From positions 62,001 to 126,000 of the forward strand of contig NZ_JAMFLG010000006.1 in NCBI RefSeq assembly GCF_023502205.1: a DNA stretch of 64,000 nt, in the 5' to 3' direction. The translations under genes were made by a program, and so were the position numbers. A model generated the notes under the pieces. It ran no database searches. It had not been told where the DNA came from and worked only from the letters and a program-made list of their open reading frames with translations. Positions 52,297-61,732 of the stretch are shown here, piece after piece (positions within the stretch are counted from its first letter, which is position 1; each line of letters begins with the position of its first letter). The stretch is from Aquiflexum sp. TKW24L. GTDB taxonomy: Bacteria > Bacteroidota > Bacteroidia > Cytophagales > Cyclobacteriaceae.

Positions 52297-53217
52297 TTAA
52301 TATGCTTTAAACTGATAAGTGATACCGGCACCTATAGTGGTGGCTTTTCCCATGTTTCTACCACTTAAGGTTTGGTTGAAATATGCCAATGCTCCAAACC
52401 CCTGATCTGACTTGATAAAGTATTGCACCCAGGCACCCACTTGGCTTACTTCTGTTTTATTGGTTGGTTGTGGCCTATTGTACGATCGGATATCGTCGCC
52501 GGTCAGACAATTGAGGTTCATGTAAGTCGCTTCCATTCTGAGCCTGTTGTCAAACGCCCAATATCCGATCGCTCCATGAAAATTCAGCGCATTAGGCACG
52601 TTCATAAAGGAAGAATAGACGCTGCCTTTCTCATAATAATAATCCCTCTCCACTTCGGTTTGTCCTCTCCAGAGATATGCAAGGGAAGCGCGAAAGACGA
52701 GCCCATTATCCATTTTATAGCCTCCGATTCCTCTAAATCCAAGTTCTGGAGCTCCCGCACCAAGACTGAAGGGCATGTAATCGGATAGGTAATTCCCAAC
52801 AGGAGTGCTAACGTGAGCATTGGTAAGAAACAGTAATCTTCCACTTCCGAGTTGTTTTTGAAGCCAATCTACTTTTACAGAAACACTAAGGTCCTGAAAA
52901 CCAGATTGACCGGCCTGGGTCCCTCCGGATGCTTTTGTGTTAATATAAGGAAGGCTGGCAATGATGTTGATTTTTTTAGTAAGGCCTATGGCTACCATCG
53001 GCATCCCCATTTGTCGGGTAAATGTTCCGATATTCGCATTTTCACGAAGGTAACTTCCTTCCCAATATTGATCCCAAGAGGAATGTTCATAGATCAGAGC
53101 GGTACAGATTTCTCCTTTGCCCATCATGACTTCATCCCATGGAGTCTGGGCTTGAAGTGTAGAAAACCAAAGTTGGAATAGAGTCAACAGAACGATTGAC
53201 TGTAAATATTTTTTCAT
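52297..53217 (-). CDS. Outer-membrane beta-barrel protein (phenol-degradation MetA-like)
   Basis: A 306-aa protein with a signal peptide (LQAQ) and alternating amphipathic strands ending in an aromatic C-terminus (GITYQFKAY), which fits an outer-membrane barrel. Blocks such as IGLTKKINIIASLPYIN, GFQDLSVSVK and NLKGPD-like RLLFLTNAHVSTPVGNY resemble the putative phenol-degradation MetA-pathway barrel family; the role is likely a channel, but the solute is unknown. It precedes the haloperoxidase-like gene in the same transcript. Confidence 0.8.
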   Translation of the reverse strand: MKKYLQSIVLLTLFQLWFSTLQAQTPWDEVMMGKGEICTALIYEHSSWDQYWEGSYLRENANIGTFTRQMGMPMVAIGLTKKINIIASLPYINTKASGGTQAGQSGFQDLSVSVKVDWLQKQLGSGRLLFLTNAHVSTPVGNYLSDYMPFSLGAGAPELGFRGIGGYKMDNGLVFRASLAYLWRGQTEVERDYYYEKGSVYSSFMNVPNALNFHGAIGYWAFDNRLRMEATYMNLNCLTGDDIRSYNRPQPTNKTEVSQVGAWVQYFIKSDQGFGALAYFNQTLSGRNMGKATTIGAGITYQFKAY

Positions 53218-53497
53218 TTTGATCGAGGGGATTTTGTTTGACTTTGAATAAAGATGAAAATGCAGACCAAAGCCATATCGGATAAATAGGTCTTACCCAC
53301 GTGATATGGGCAAAACAAAGCCCATCAGTGAATTCAGGATTTGACGCCTGTCAAACCATAGCAGATACCGGAATAATCAGTTATTATTTTTGATTTTTCA
53401 CAAAAATTTTAGCTGGCATTCAGTTCAGAAATGGATAATCAACGAGGGTTTTGGAGCCTGAAGCGCTTCAAAAGAATTGCATTTGGTCTGAAAAAAA
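53218..53497. other. Intergenic region upstream of the barrel/haloperoxidase operon
   Basis: 280 bases without a convincing gene. A GGGC-AAAACAAA-GCCC inverted repeat lies near 53308-53323. I see no other clear element. Confidence 0.35.
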
Positions 53498-54043
53498 TCA
53501 AACAGATTCCGGAGGGGGAGATTTAAGATTGGTTTGATAGTCTTTATAAGGCGAAAAAATAAATCCTATGTAGTTATTCTCAGTTTCGATATTTAATGCG
53601 AAATCAATTTCATTGGATGGCTGAGTGTAATCTTTGGTGATAAATTTTACTAATAGTGAATTGCTTCCTGAATCTGGCAATTCATCTTGGACTAAAGAAC
53701 TTACCCAAAGTTTGATTGTATTGTCCAACATCCTAGTAGCGGTATCAGGGACATACACGATCTGAAGTGTGTCATTCACATATCTTTGTTTGATGGCCCG
53801 GTATGTTTGACCATCTTTTTCAAAAGTAGTATTGGTTGCCCGAAATTCCTCTTCATCGGCCATGTAAGGAACTGTGAGGGGAATTTCCAATAACTTTTCA
53901 CCTAAACCCGCTTGGCCATCATTGTAGATTTTTTCCATCCAATCGTTTTCGATTTGGAACCTAAAAGAAAAATACGCCACATAGTATCCAAAATGATACA
54001 ATGCGAAGCAGCATAAAAGGAATATGGAAATGGATTTTCTCAA
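53498..54043 (-). CDS. Predicted membrane-anchored protein of unknown function
   Basis: A 181-aa protein with one N-terminal membrane helix or uncleaved signal (ISIFLLCCFALYHFGYYVAYFSF) and a ~155-residue periplasmic part with few Cys. The C-terminus is Pro-rich (SPPPESV). I do not recognise a family, but small proteins of this outline occur next to metal- or oxidant-related outer-membrane genes in Bacteroidota. Its own transcript; the next genes on this strand are 281 bases away. Confidence 0.6.
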   Translation of the reverse strand: MRKSISIFLLCCFALYHFGYYVAYFSFRFQIENDWMEKIYNDGQAGLGEKLLEIPLTVPYMADEEEFRATNTTFEKDGQTYRAIKQRYVNDTLQIVYVPDTATRMLDNTIKLWVSSLVQDELPDSGSNSLLVKFITKDYTQPSNEIDFALNIETENNYIGFIFSPYKDYQTNLKSPPPESV

Positions 54044-54121
54044 TGAGATGGTTTATTGAACATTAAATTTATAATTTTTTTCCAAAAATTATGATTCTTG
54101 TCAACATTTCTTCTGTTTTTT

Positions 54122-54325
54122 TCACTTGAGATTAGTAAATAAAACCAAGACCATCCAGAGCAACAGAAAAAGTAAAGCGACTGACCCATAAACTTGTACG
54201 ACCTTCAATCTATTAAACCTGTCCAAAAACCAAAGTACGATCACGGGCCTGACCAATCCAATAATCAGGAGGAGAATGGAAACGCAAAATAAAATTTGTA
54301 TCAATAGAAGAAGTGAAGCCAACAT
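54122..54325 (-). CDS. Small two-helix membrane protein
   Basis: A 67-aa protein with two membrane helices (LASLLLLIQILFCVSILLLIIGLV and VYGSVALLFLLLWMVLVLF) separated by a basic loop with VLWFLDRFNRLK. The first ATG-like codon upstream (GTG, 54361) lies inside the infB terminator, so ATG 54325 is preferred. Family unknown to me. Confidence 0.6.
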   Translation of the reverse strand: MLASLLLLIQILFCVSILLLIIGLVRPVIVLWFLDRFNRLKVVQVYGSVALLFLLLWMVLVLFTNLK

Positions 54326-54337
54326 AGGTTTTCCAAA

Positions 54338-54371
54338 ATAAAAAAAAGGAACAGTTTGCACCGTTCCTTTA
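54338..54371 (-). terminator. Terminator of the rimP-nusA-infB operon
   Basis: On the minus strand AAAGGAAC/GTTCCTTT 8-bp stem followed by TTTTTTTTATTTT. Confidence 0.88.
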
Positions 54372-54391
54372 TTATGGAATATTTAGAAATT

Positions 54392-57349
54392 TTATTTTTT
54401 CTTTTTGATTTCCTGCATCACGTATCCTTCCATGGTATCATCGATTTCGATGTCATTGAAGTTTTTGATGGAAATACCGCACTCATAACCTGACTTCACT
54501 TCTGAAACATCATCTTTGAATCTCTTCAATTGGTCGATTTCCCCATCATGAATCACGATACCCTGACGGATAATCCTGATTTTGTTCTTCCTGGTAATGA
54601 ATCCATCGGTTACATAGGACCCTGCAATCGTTCCGATTTTAGAAATTTTGAAGACTTCTCTTACAAGGACATTACCTGTGATTATCTCTTCAAACGTTGG
54701 TTCAAGCATACCTTCAATGGCATCTTTGATCTGATTAATGGCGTCATAGATAATGGAATAATGCCTGATTTCGATTTCCTCTTGTTCTGCGAGTTTCTTG
54801 GCATTAGTAGATGGTCTCACATTAAAGCCTAAGATAATAGCATCCGAAGCTGATGCCAAAAGGACATCCGATTCAGATATCTGACCTACACCTTTGTGGA
54901 TGATGCTGACAGATACTTCCTCTTTGGATAGCTTCAACAAGGAATCAGAAAGTGCTTCGACTGAACCATCCACGTCACCTTTAATGATGATGTTGAGTTC
55001 TTTGAAACTTCCGATTGCAAGTCGTCTTCCGATTTCATCTAAAGTAATGTGTTTCTTGGTACGCATACTCTGCTCACGCATTATCTGCTCTCTTGAGTTG
55101 GCGATTTCTCTCGCTTCTCTCTCAGTATCGTAGACTTTGAACGTATCACCTGCTTGTGGAGCACCTGCCAATCCTAATACCTGTACAGGTGTGGATGGTC
55201 CGGCTTTGGTAAGTTTCTTTCCTTTATGGTCGGTCATCGCCTTGACTCTGCCGTAATGTGGTCCTGCAAGCATGATATCACCGATATTTAATGTGCCTGC
55301 CTGAACCATCACCGTAGTGACATAACCTCTCCCTTTATCCAAAGAAGCCTCGATAACAGTCCCAATAGCTTTTTTATTGTAATTGGCTTTCAATTCAAGA
55401 ATCTCCGCTTCCAATAAAACCTTCTCAAGCAAATCTTCAACGCCCAAACCTGTTTTGGCTGAGATGTCCTGAGACTGGTATTTACCTCCCCATTCCTCCA
55501 CCAATAAATTCATATTGGCCAATTCTTCTTTGATCTTGTTAGGATTGGAGTTCGGTTTATCAATTTTGTTGATTGCAAATATCATTGGGACACCTGCTAC
55601 CTGGGCATGGTTGATGGCCTCTTTGGTTTGTGGCATGATGCTGTCATCAGCCGCAATCACGATGATGGCAACGTCTGTAATTTTGGCTCCTCTTGCTCTC
55701 ATAGCAGTAAATGCTTCGTGACCGGGTGTATCCAAAAACGCGATTTTGTTTCCATCTGCAGTAGTTACATCATATGCACCGATATGTTGGGTAATTCCTC
55801 CGGCCTCATCTGCAGTGACTTTTGATCTTCTGATAAAATCGAGCAAAGAGGTTTTACCATGATCCACGTGGCCCATTATGGTCACAATAGGAGCTCTGTC
55901 CTGCAGATCATCTGCAGTATCTGCGATTTCCTCAACCTCAAACTCTTCATCAGGTTTGGTGAATTCAACTTCAAAACTGAATTCATCAGCAATGATGGTG
56001 ATGGCTTCAGCATCTAGCCTTTGGTTGATCGAAACGAACATGCCTAGGGAAAGACAGGCTGAGATAACCTCATTTACGGACACATCCATTAAGGATGCAA
56101 GGTCGTTTGCAGATATGAATTCTGTTACTCTTAGAATTTTTGATTCCTCGATTCCTTCCTGTTCATCTCTGAAACGATCCGTTTTTTTATCTCTTCTTTT
56201 AGATTTTCCACCTCCGGACCTTCCGCCCCCCTGCAATCTTGCCAAGGTTTGTTTGATTTGATCTTGAATTTCTTTTTGGGTAGGTTCTGCTTTTTGAACT
56301 CTACTGGTATTTTGTTGGGGCTGACCTGGTCTTTGTGGACGCTGATGCTGTTGCATCGGTTTCCTATCCCTTTGACCCGGCGCAGGGGTTTGTCCGCCCG
56401 GTCCTTGACCTGCCGGTCTTGGTTTATTTGGATCCGTTTCCGGTCCTTTCGGAGCCGGCGCACCTTTTTTATCTATTCTTTTTCGGATTCTTTTCTTCTT
56501 ATCCTTTCCTTTTTCGTCAGAAGAAGCTACAGGTTTCCCTTTTTTCTTTGACTTGTCGTCAGGAAGTTCAATTTTACCCAAAACGGTGAGCCCCTTCAAA
56601 GCATCAGCTTTTGCAGCGATCACTTTTTCTTCGGGTTTTAACTCGATCCTTTCTACGGGTTTTTCAACTTTTTCTACTTTCTGAGTAACTGGGGCCGGCT
56701 TAGTTTCAGGGGCTACTTTTGGTTTTTGTTCAAGAGGTGTTTTTCCAAGAGCGACATTTTCCTGAATTTTTTTAGTGTTGTCATCAGTCTGAGGCTTCAC
56801 AGCCTCAGGTTTTGGTTCCACTTTTTCTTGAAGCGGTTTTTCTTCTTTTGCTACCGGAGGATCGGATGGAGTGACAGGAGGGGTTGTGGGCTGAGGTTTA
56901 ACCTCTTCTTTTTTTGGCACTTGTTTTTGGGCATCCAAATCAATCTTTCCTAAAACAGTGATCCCCTGCAATTTTGGTGCTTCTACAGCTATTTTTTCTT
57001 GTTCTTTTTCTTCGGCTTTCGGAGATTCAACTACAGGCTTTACCAGTTCAGGTTTTTTGACTTCAGCAACTGGTTCTACTTTCTTTTCCTCTTTTACTTC
57101 AGATTCTGCTTCGATGGTAAAGGTCTCATGATGCCTTTTACCTATAGATAGGTGAGAGGCCTCTTCCTTTTCTTGGGCAGAGGATTTAAACTCCTTGGCC
57201 AGCATATCAAATTGCTCCTGGCTGATTTTGGAGTTGGGATTGTTTTCGACATCGAAGCCCTTTTTAGCCATTGATTCCACAATCGTAGAAATACCTACGT
57301 TGAGTTTTCTGGCTACCTGGCCTAGTCGCATCGTTTTTTCTTCTGACAT
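54392..57349 (-). CDS. infB: Translation initiation factor IF-2
   Basis: GTPase that recruits initiator fMet-tRNA to the ribosome (985 aa). An N-terminal helix domain ([19 protein letters not shown]) precedes a ~380-residue Lys/Pro/Glu-rich linker that contains [10 protein letters not shown] and [10 protein letters not shown], a repeat seen in Bacteroidota IF-2. The G domain starts near residue 490 (GHVDHGKT, then [12 protein letters not shown]), followed by domains II-IV (GYVMQEI end). It is the last gene of the rimP-nusA-infB operon. Confidence 0.97.
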   Translation of the reverse strand: MSEEKTMRLGQVARKLNVGISTIVESMAKKGFDVENNPNSKISQEQFDMLAKEFKSSAQEKEEASHLSIGKRHHETFTIEAESEVKEEKKVEPVAEVKKPELVKPVVESPKAEEKEQEKIAVEAPKLQGITVLGKIDLDAQKQVPKKEEVKPQPTTPPVTPSDPPVAKEEKPLQEKVEPKPEAVKPQTDDNTKKIQENVALGKTPLEQKPKVAPETKPAPVTQKVEKVEKPVERIELKPEEKVIAAKADALKGLTVLGKIELPDDKSKKKGKPVASSDEKGKDKKKRIRKRIDKKGAPAPKGPETDPNKPRPAGQGPGGQTPAPGQRDRKPMQQHQRPQRPGQPQQNTSRVQKAEPTQKEIQDQIKQTLARLQGGGRSGGGKSKRRDKKTDRFRDEQEGIEESKILRVTEFISANDLASLMDVSVNEVISACLSLGMFVSINQRLDAEAITIIADEFSFEVEFTKPDEEFEVEEIADTADDLQDRAPIVTIMGHVDHGKTSLLDFIRRSKVTADEAGGITQHIGAYDVTTADGNKIAFLDTPGHEAFTAMRARGAKITDVAIIVIAADDSIMPQTKEAINHAQVAGVPMIFAINKIDKPNSNPNKIKEELANMNLLVEEWGGKYQSQDISAKTGLGVEDLLEKVLLEAEILELKANYNKKAIGTVIEASLDKGRGYVTTVMVQAGTLNIGDIMLAGPHYGRVKAMTDHKGKKLTKAGPSTPVQVLGLAGAPQAGDTFKVYDTEREAREIANSREQIMREQSMRTKKHITLDEIGRRLAIGSFKELNIIIKGDVDGSVEALSDSLLKLSKEEVSVSIIHKGVGQISESDVLLASASDAIILGFNVRPSTNAKKLAEQEEIEIRHYSIIYDAINQIKDAIEGMLEPTFEEIITGNVLVREVFKISKIGTIAGSYVTDGFITRKNKIRIIRQGIVIHDGEIDQLKRFKDDVSEVKSGYECGISIKNFNDIEIDDTMEGYVMQEIKKKK

Positions 57350-57415
57350 ACACTAAAAGCACTTTCTTAATTTGATCGCAAATATAGGCCAATTATTGGG
57401 TAAATCTGACCTAAA

Positions 57416-58660
57416 TTACTGTTCAAATTCTTGTTTTAATATTCTGAATATTTCGTCAATTGTTTCTTCTTCGAGTTCTGTTCTTCTCAAAAGATCCTCT
57501 TTTGTAAGTGATAGAACACTCTTAGCTGTATCCAACCCGGTTTTTTTCAATTCGCCAATTACCCAATTGTCGATTTCATCACCGAATTCCTCAAGATCCA
57601 CATCTTCCTCTTCATAGTCGTTGAGTTCTCTGAATACATCTATTTCAAATCCGACTAGCCTTGAAGCCAACCTGATATTAAACCCACCTTTGCCGATTGC
57701 CATGGATACTTGATCTGGCTTGAGATAGACAGAAATTCTTTTATTTTCTTTGTCAACAACCAATGAAGATACCTTGGCAGGGCTCAATGCCCGAGAGACA
57801 TAAAGGTCAAGGTTATCTGTATAGTTGATTACATCAATGTTTTCATTCTGAAGTTCTCTGACAATGGCGTGGATACGGCTACCTTTCATACCCACACAGG
57901 CGCCGACAGGGTCAATCCTATCATCGTAAGATTCTACTGCCACCTTTGCTCTTTCGCCCGGTTCTCTCACGATTTTTCTAATAGTGATCAATCCGTCAAA
58001 AACTTCAGGCACCTCATTTTCAAATAATCTTTCCAAGAAAATCGGGGAAGTTCTGGAAAGGATTATTCTCGGATTTCCATTTACCATTTCCACTTTATGG
58101 ACAATGGCCCTGACGCTGTCACCTTTTCTGAACCGGTCTTTTGTAATTTGTTCTCCTTTGGGTAGTATCAGTTCGTTCCCTTCGCCGTCAATCAACAATG
58201 TTTCTCTTCCAAGGATCTGATAAACTTCTGCTGAAATAATTTCCCCTACTAATTCTTCGTATTGGTTGAATAAAAGGTCTTTTTCTAGGTCCTTGATCTT
58301 TTGGATCAAAGTCTGCCTCGCCATCATCACTGCTCTTCTGCCGAATTCTTCCAATTCAATTTTCTCATATACATCTTCGCCGACCTCAAAATCCGGTTCG
58401 ATTTTTCTGGCGTCGGTCAAGCTGATTTTATCAAAATCCCAAATGTCTTCGGAGTTGTCCTCGACGATTTCTCTGATTCTTAAGATTTCAAGATCACCTT
58501 TGTCTGCATTGATGGTTACATCAAAATTTTCATCAGTTTCGAATTTTTTGCGAATCATCGCTCTAAACACGTCCTCTAATATGCGGATCATGGTGGGGCG
58601 GTCCACATTTTTAGACTTTGCAAATTCTGCAAATGATTCTATGAGTACTTTAGCATCCAT
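57416..58660 (-). CDS. nusA: Transcription termination/antitermination factor NusA
   Basis: RNA-polymerase-associated factor (414 aa): N-terminal domain, S1 domain (EEDVYEKIELEEFGRR...), then two KH domains (GACVGMKGSRIHAIVREL and SMAIGKGGFNIRLASRL, GxxG loops intact) and a helix-hairpin-helix end (TAKSVLSLTKEDLLRR). The acidic C-terminal repeats of E. coli NusA are absent. It starts 5 bases after the rimP stop. Confidence 0.97.
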   Translation of the reverse strand: MDAKVLIESFAEFAKSKNVDRPTMIRILEDVFRAMIRKKFETDENFDVTINADKGDLEILRIREIVEDNSEDIWDFDKISLTDARKIEPDFEVGEDVYEKIELEEFGRRAVMMARQTLIQKIKDLEKDLLFNQYEELVGEIISAEVYQILGRETLLIDGEGNELILPKGEQITKDRFRKGDSVRAIVHKVEMVNGNPRIILSRTSPIFLERLFENEVPEVFDGLITIRKIVREPGERAKVAVESYDDRIDPVGACVGMKGSRIHAIVRELQNENIDVINYTDNLDLYVSRALSPAKVSSLVVDKENKRISVYLKPDQVSMAIGKGGFNIRLASRLVGFEIDVFRELNDYEEEDVDLEEFGDEIDNWVIGELKKTGLDTAKSVLSLTKEDLLRRTELEEETIDEIFRILKQEFEQ

Positions 58661-58665
58661 TTTTT

Positions 58666-59136
58666 TTATTTGAAAGAGACTAACACGATTGATTTTTTTA
58701 TCTGTTCGAGGGGAATGGTGATTTCCTGTTCCTCTGCTTTTTTTCCTTTTTCTTTAATCTTGCAGCAAATTTTAACCTCTGCATTTCCCACCTCCAAGAG
58801 TTGTCCTTCCAACTCTTTTCCGTCATTTAATGTGACTTTCAATGTTCTTCCGACATTTTTGGTATATTGTCTTTTGGAAGAGAGCGGGAAATCCAGACCT
58901 GGGGAAGAGACCTCCAATATATAGGCATCAGACAAAAGTTCTTTTGCCTCGATTTCCTCGGCGATCTGTCTGCTTACCTTTGCACAAGCCTCAATACTTA
59001 CACCTTGGTCCGCATCGATAAGAATTGTCAATTGAGATTTAGGGCCTTTTTCCACCAGCTGCACATCGACTAAGTAATAGGTATCGTCAGGCAGATGTTT
59101 GGAAACAATTTCCTCAAGTGTACTTTTTAAGCTCAT
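58666..59136 (-). CDS. rimP: Ribosome maturation factor RimP
   Basis: Needed for 30S subunit assembly (156 aa). The N-terminal half has VDVQLVEKGPKSQLTILIDADQGVSIEACAKVSRQI and the SM-like C-terminal half follows SSPGLDFPLSSKRQYTKNVGRTLKV. First gene of the rimP-nusA-infB operon; a hairpin lies in its leader. Confidence 0.95.
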   Translation of the reverse strand: MSLKSTLEEIVSKHLPDDTYYLVDVQLVEKGPKSQLTILIDADQGVSIEACAKVSRQIAEEIEAKELLSDAYILEVSSPGLDFPLSSKRQYTKNVGRTLKVTLNDGKELEGQLLEVGNAEVKICCKIKEKGKKAEEQEITIPLEQIKKSIVLVSFK

Positions 59137-59157
59137 TTGTTAGGGTATATGAAATAA

Positions 59158-59181
59158 AAGAGGGGACTTGTGTCCCCCCTC
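59158..59181 (-). promoter_or_regulatory. Attenuator-like hairpin in the rimP leader
   Basis: On the minus strand GAGGGGGGAC pairs with GTCCCCTC (8 bp with a two-G bulge, ACAA loop) and is followed by TTTTATTT, ending 22 bases before rimP. It lies downstream of the -7 element at 59200, so it would be in the transcript. Confidence 0.5.
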
Positions 59182-59199
59182 AATTCTGGTAATACGATG

Positions 59200-59207
59200 C
59201 AAAGGTA
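59200..59207 (-). promoter_or_regulatory. Candidate -7 element of rimP
   Basis: TACCTTTG on the minus strand matches TAnnTTTG; a TTTG lies only 15 bases upstream (usual 17-23), so the match is imperfect. Confidence 0.4.
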
Positions 59208-59348
59208 ATAAATTTATTCACACAAAAAAAAATTGGATTCTTGTAATAAATTGGGAATTAGATAATAATTTTGCCCACCCACGTTAGAAGTTCTGCACTT
59301 CCTTGCTAAATTTAAAAGATTATCTATCATCAACTCAATCAAAACATA

Positions 59349-60377
59349 ATGGGATTATTCGATTTTTTTTCAAGTGATATTGCAATAGACTTAGGTACAG
59401 CAAATACCTTAATTATACATAAAGACAAAATAGTGGTTGATGAACCCTCCATTATAGCGATTGACAGGACCAACAACAGGGTTCTTGCCGTGGGAAAGGA
59501 TGCAATGAACATGCATGAAAAGACGCATGAAAATATCAGAACCATCAGACCTCTTAAAGATGGCGTGATTGCGGACTTCTATGCAGCAGAACAAATGATC
59601 AGAGGTTTGATCAAAATGATTCCCGGCCATAAGAAAGGAATATTCCCTAAGTCTCACAGAATGGTAATCTGTATCCCTTCAGGGATTACAGAAGTAGAAA
59701 AGAGGGCTGTCAGGGATTCCGCAGAACATGCAGGAGCCAAAGAAGTCTACATGATTTATGAACCAATTGCAGCAGCTATCGGAATAGGGATCGATATCGA
59801 AAAACCAATGGGGTCTATGATAGTGGATATCGGAGGAGGTACCACAGAGATTGCGTTGATAGCACTTTCAGGCATTGTAGCAGACCAATCGATAAGAGTT
59901 GCCGGAGATACTTTTACCAAGGATATTCTTGACTACATGAGAAGGCAGCACAATCTTTTGATTGGAGAGCGGTCTGCCGAGAAAGTTAAAATAGCAATCG
60001 GGTCAGCTTTGACAGAACTTGATGATGCTCCTGAGGATTATGAAATTAGAGGAAGAGATTTGATGACTGGCATTCCTAAGGTAATTAAAGTCTCCTATTC
60101 TGAAATCGCATTTGCCTTGGACAAATCTGTATCAAAAATAGAAGAGGCGGTTTTAAAAGCCCTTGAAATAGCACCTCCGGAACTTTCCGCTGACATTTAT
60201 GACAATGGAATCCATCTGACAGGTGGTGGGGCGCTGTTGAAAGGTCTGGACAAAAGATTACACCAAAAAACCAAATTGCCAATCCACATAGCGGAAGACC
60301 CTCTGAGGGCTGTCGTAAGAGGTACCGGCACGGCGTTGAAAAACATCAATAATTTCAGATCGGTTTTGATGACTTAA
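59349..60377 (+). CDS. mreB: Rod-shape-determining protein MreB
   Basis: Actin-like filament protein (342 aa) directing elongation of rod cells. Phosphate-1 motif IAIDLGTANTLI, phosphate-2 DIGGGTTEIALIA, and the adenosine motif TGGGALLKGL are intact. First gene of the mreBCD-pbp2-rodA operon; mreC follows after 7 bases. Confidence 0.98.
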   Translation: MGLFDFFSSDIAIDLGTANTLIIHKDKIVVDEPSIIAIDRTNNRVLAVGKDAMNMHEKTHENIRTIRPLKDGVIADFYAAEQMIRGLIKMIPGHKKGIFPKSHRMVICIPSGITEVEKRAVRDSAEHAGAKEVYMIYEPIAAAIGIGIDIEKPMGSMIVDIGGGTTEIALIALSGIVADQSIRVAGDTFTKDILDYMRRQHNLLIGERSAEKVKIAIGSALTELDDAPEDYEIRGRDLMTGIPKVIKVSYSEIAFALDKSVSKIEEAVLKALEIAPPELSADIYDNGIHLTGGGALLKGLDKRLHQKTKLPIHIAEDPLRAVVRGTGTALKNINNFRSVLMT

Positions 60378-60384
60378 TGATTGG

Positions 60385-61218
60385 ATGCAGCGGATCTTCC
60401 TATTTTTATACCGGATAAGGGCTTTTTTGTTGTTTGTTTTATTGGAGGCAATTGCGATATCGCTGATTGTTTCTAATAATTCTCAACAAGGGTCCGCGTT
60501 TTTTAATAGTTCAAACGAATGGGTGGGCTCGGTATTCAAAACTCAAAGTAACGTCATTGATTATTTTTCCCTTTCATCGGTCAATATAAGTCTGATGGAA
60601 AAAAATGCCAAACTACTGACGGAATTAGAATCGCTTAGAAGGCCGGCCGATTCTGTATATATTCCGCTTGATAGTTCATTGATTAGTTCGATTCAGTTTA
60701 AAGGAGCAAAGGTTATCAATAATTCTTTGAGACTTGCCCAAAATCACCTAACCATAAATAAGGGTTCAAACCAGGGTATCAAAACTGGTATGGGGGTTAT
60801 CAACGAACAAGGCGTTGTTGGAAGGGTTAAGACCGTAAGTCGTAATTTTTCAACGATTATTTCATTGCTCCATACTGACTTATTGGTATCGTCAAAGATC
60901 CAATCCAATGATGTATTTGGTTCCACAAAATGGGATGGACTCGATCCACAACAGGCAAAACTCATGTATGTTCCAAGGCATGTTGTAGTTGCGATTGGAG
61001 ATCATGTGGTCACTTCAGGCTATAATTCTATTTTTCCGGAAGGTATAGCAATTGGTACTGTAATTGAAGTGAAGCCAGGAACTGATACCAATTACCTTGA
61101 TATTACGCTTAAGCTGGATACAGATTTTTCAAAGATTTCTTATGTCTATCTGGTAGAAAGTTTTCAACAACAAGAACTTGATTCACTATACCAAACAACA
61201 GGGATAAGCAATGAATAG
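60385..61218 (+). CDS. mreC: Rod-shape-determining protein MreC
   Basis: A 277-aa bitopic membrane protein: N-terminal helix (FLYRIRAFLLFVLLEAIAISLIV), a coiled coil (~residues 65-90) and a beta-barrel-like periplasmic domain (NQGIKTGMGVINEQGVVGRV, HVVTSGYNSIFPEGIAIG). It scaffolds MreB, PBP2 and RodA. Ends overlapping mreD by 8 bases. Confidence 0.95.
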   Translation: MQRIFLFLYRIRAFLLFVLLEAIAISLIVSNNSQQGSAFFNSSNEWVGSVFKTQSNVIDYFSLSSVNISLMEKNAKLLTELESLRRPADSVYIPLDSSLISSIQFKGAKVINNSLRLAQNHLTINKGSNQGIKTGMGVINEQGVVGRVKTVSRNFSTIISLLHTDLLVSSKIQSNDVFGSTKWDGLDPQQAKLMYVPRHVVVAIGDHVVTSGYNSIFPEGIAIGTVIEVKPGTDTNYLDITLKLDTDFSKISYVYLVESFQQQELDSLYQTTGISNE

Positions 61219-61732
61219 CATTCGGGTAATCTCAATTTTGTTTACCGGATTCCTTTATCTGTTGTTTCAGGTTTTGGTGCTTAAGAATTTGGTGCTTTTT
61301 GGTACCGCATTTTGTTTTTTATATGTCAGTTATATAATTCTCCTACCACTTGACTTAAAAACAATTCCGGCCTTGCTCATCAGCTTTTTTATTGGAATGG
61401 GCGTTGACTTATTTTATGACACACTTGGAATCCATACGGCATCACTTCTAGTCATTGCATTTGTCAGACACCGGTGGCTACAGGTATTGGTTCCCACGGG
61501 TGGTTATGAGGATGACCTTCAGCCGAGTTTGATGAATATGGGCCTAGGATGGTTTCTTTCCTACAGCGTTCCTTTGATACTGATCCATCATACCATATTT
61601 TTTTATATTGAAAGTCTGGGCACAGATTTATTCTTCACATCTCTTCAAAAAGTAATTGCTAGTGTTATTTTTGTGCTAGTAATGAGTATTATTGTTCAAC
61701 TGTTATTATACAGGAGAAGGAGAGGGATTTAA
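61211..61732 (+). CDS. mreD: Rod-shape-determining protein MreD
   Basis: A 173-aa integral membrane protein with about five helices (LFTGFLYLLFQVLVLKNLVLFG, LLISFFIGMGVDLFYDTLGIHTASLLV). Called by position between mreC and the PBP2 gene, length and the GxxxDxF-type motif GVDLFYDTLG; MreD is divergent in sequence. Its TAA overlaps the PBP2 ATG by one base (TAATG). Confidence 0.88.
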   Translation: MNSIRVISILFTGFLYLLFQVLVLKNLVLFGTAFCFLYVSYIILLPLDLKTIPALLISFFIGMGVDLFYDTLGIHTASLLVIAFVRHRWLQVLVPTGGYEDDLQPSLMNMGLGWFLSYSVPLILIHHTIFFYIESLGTDLFFTSLQKVIASVIFVLVMSIIVQLLLYRRRRGI

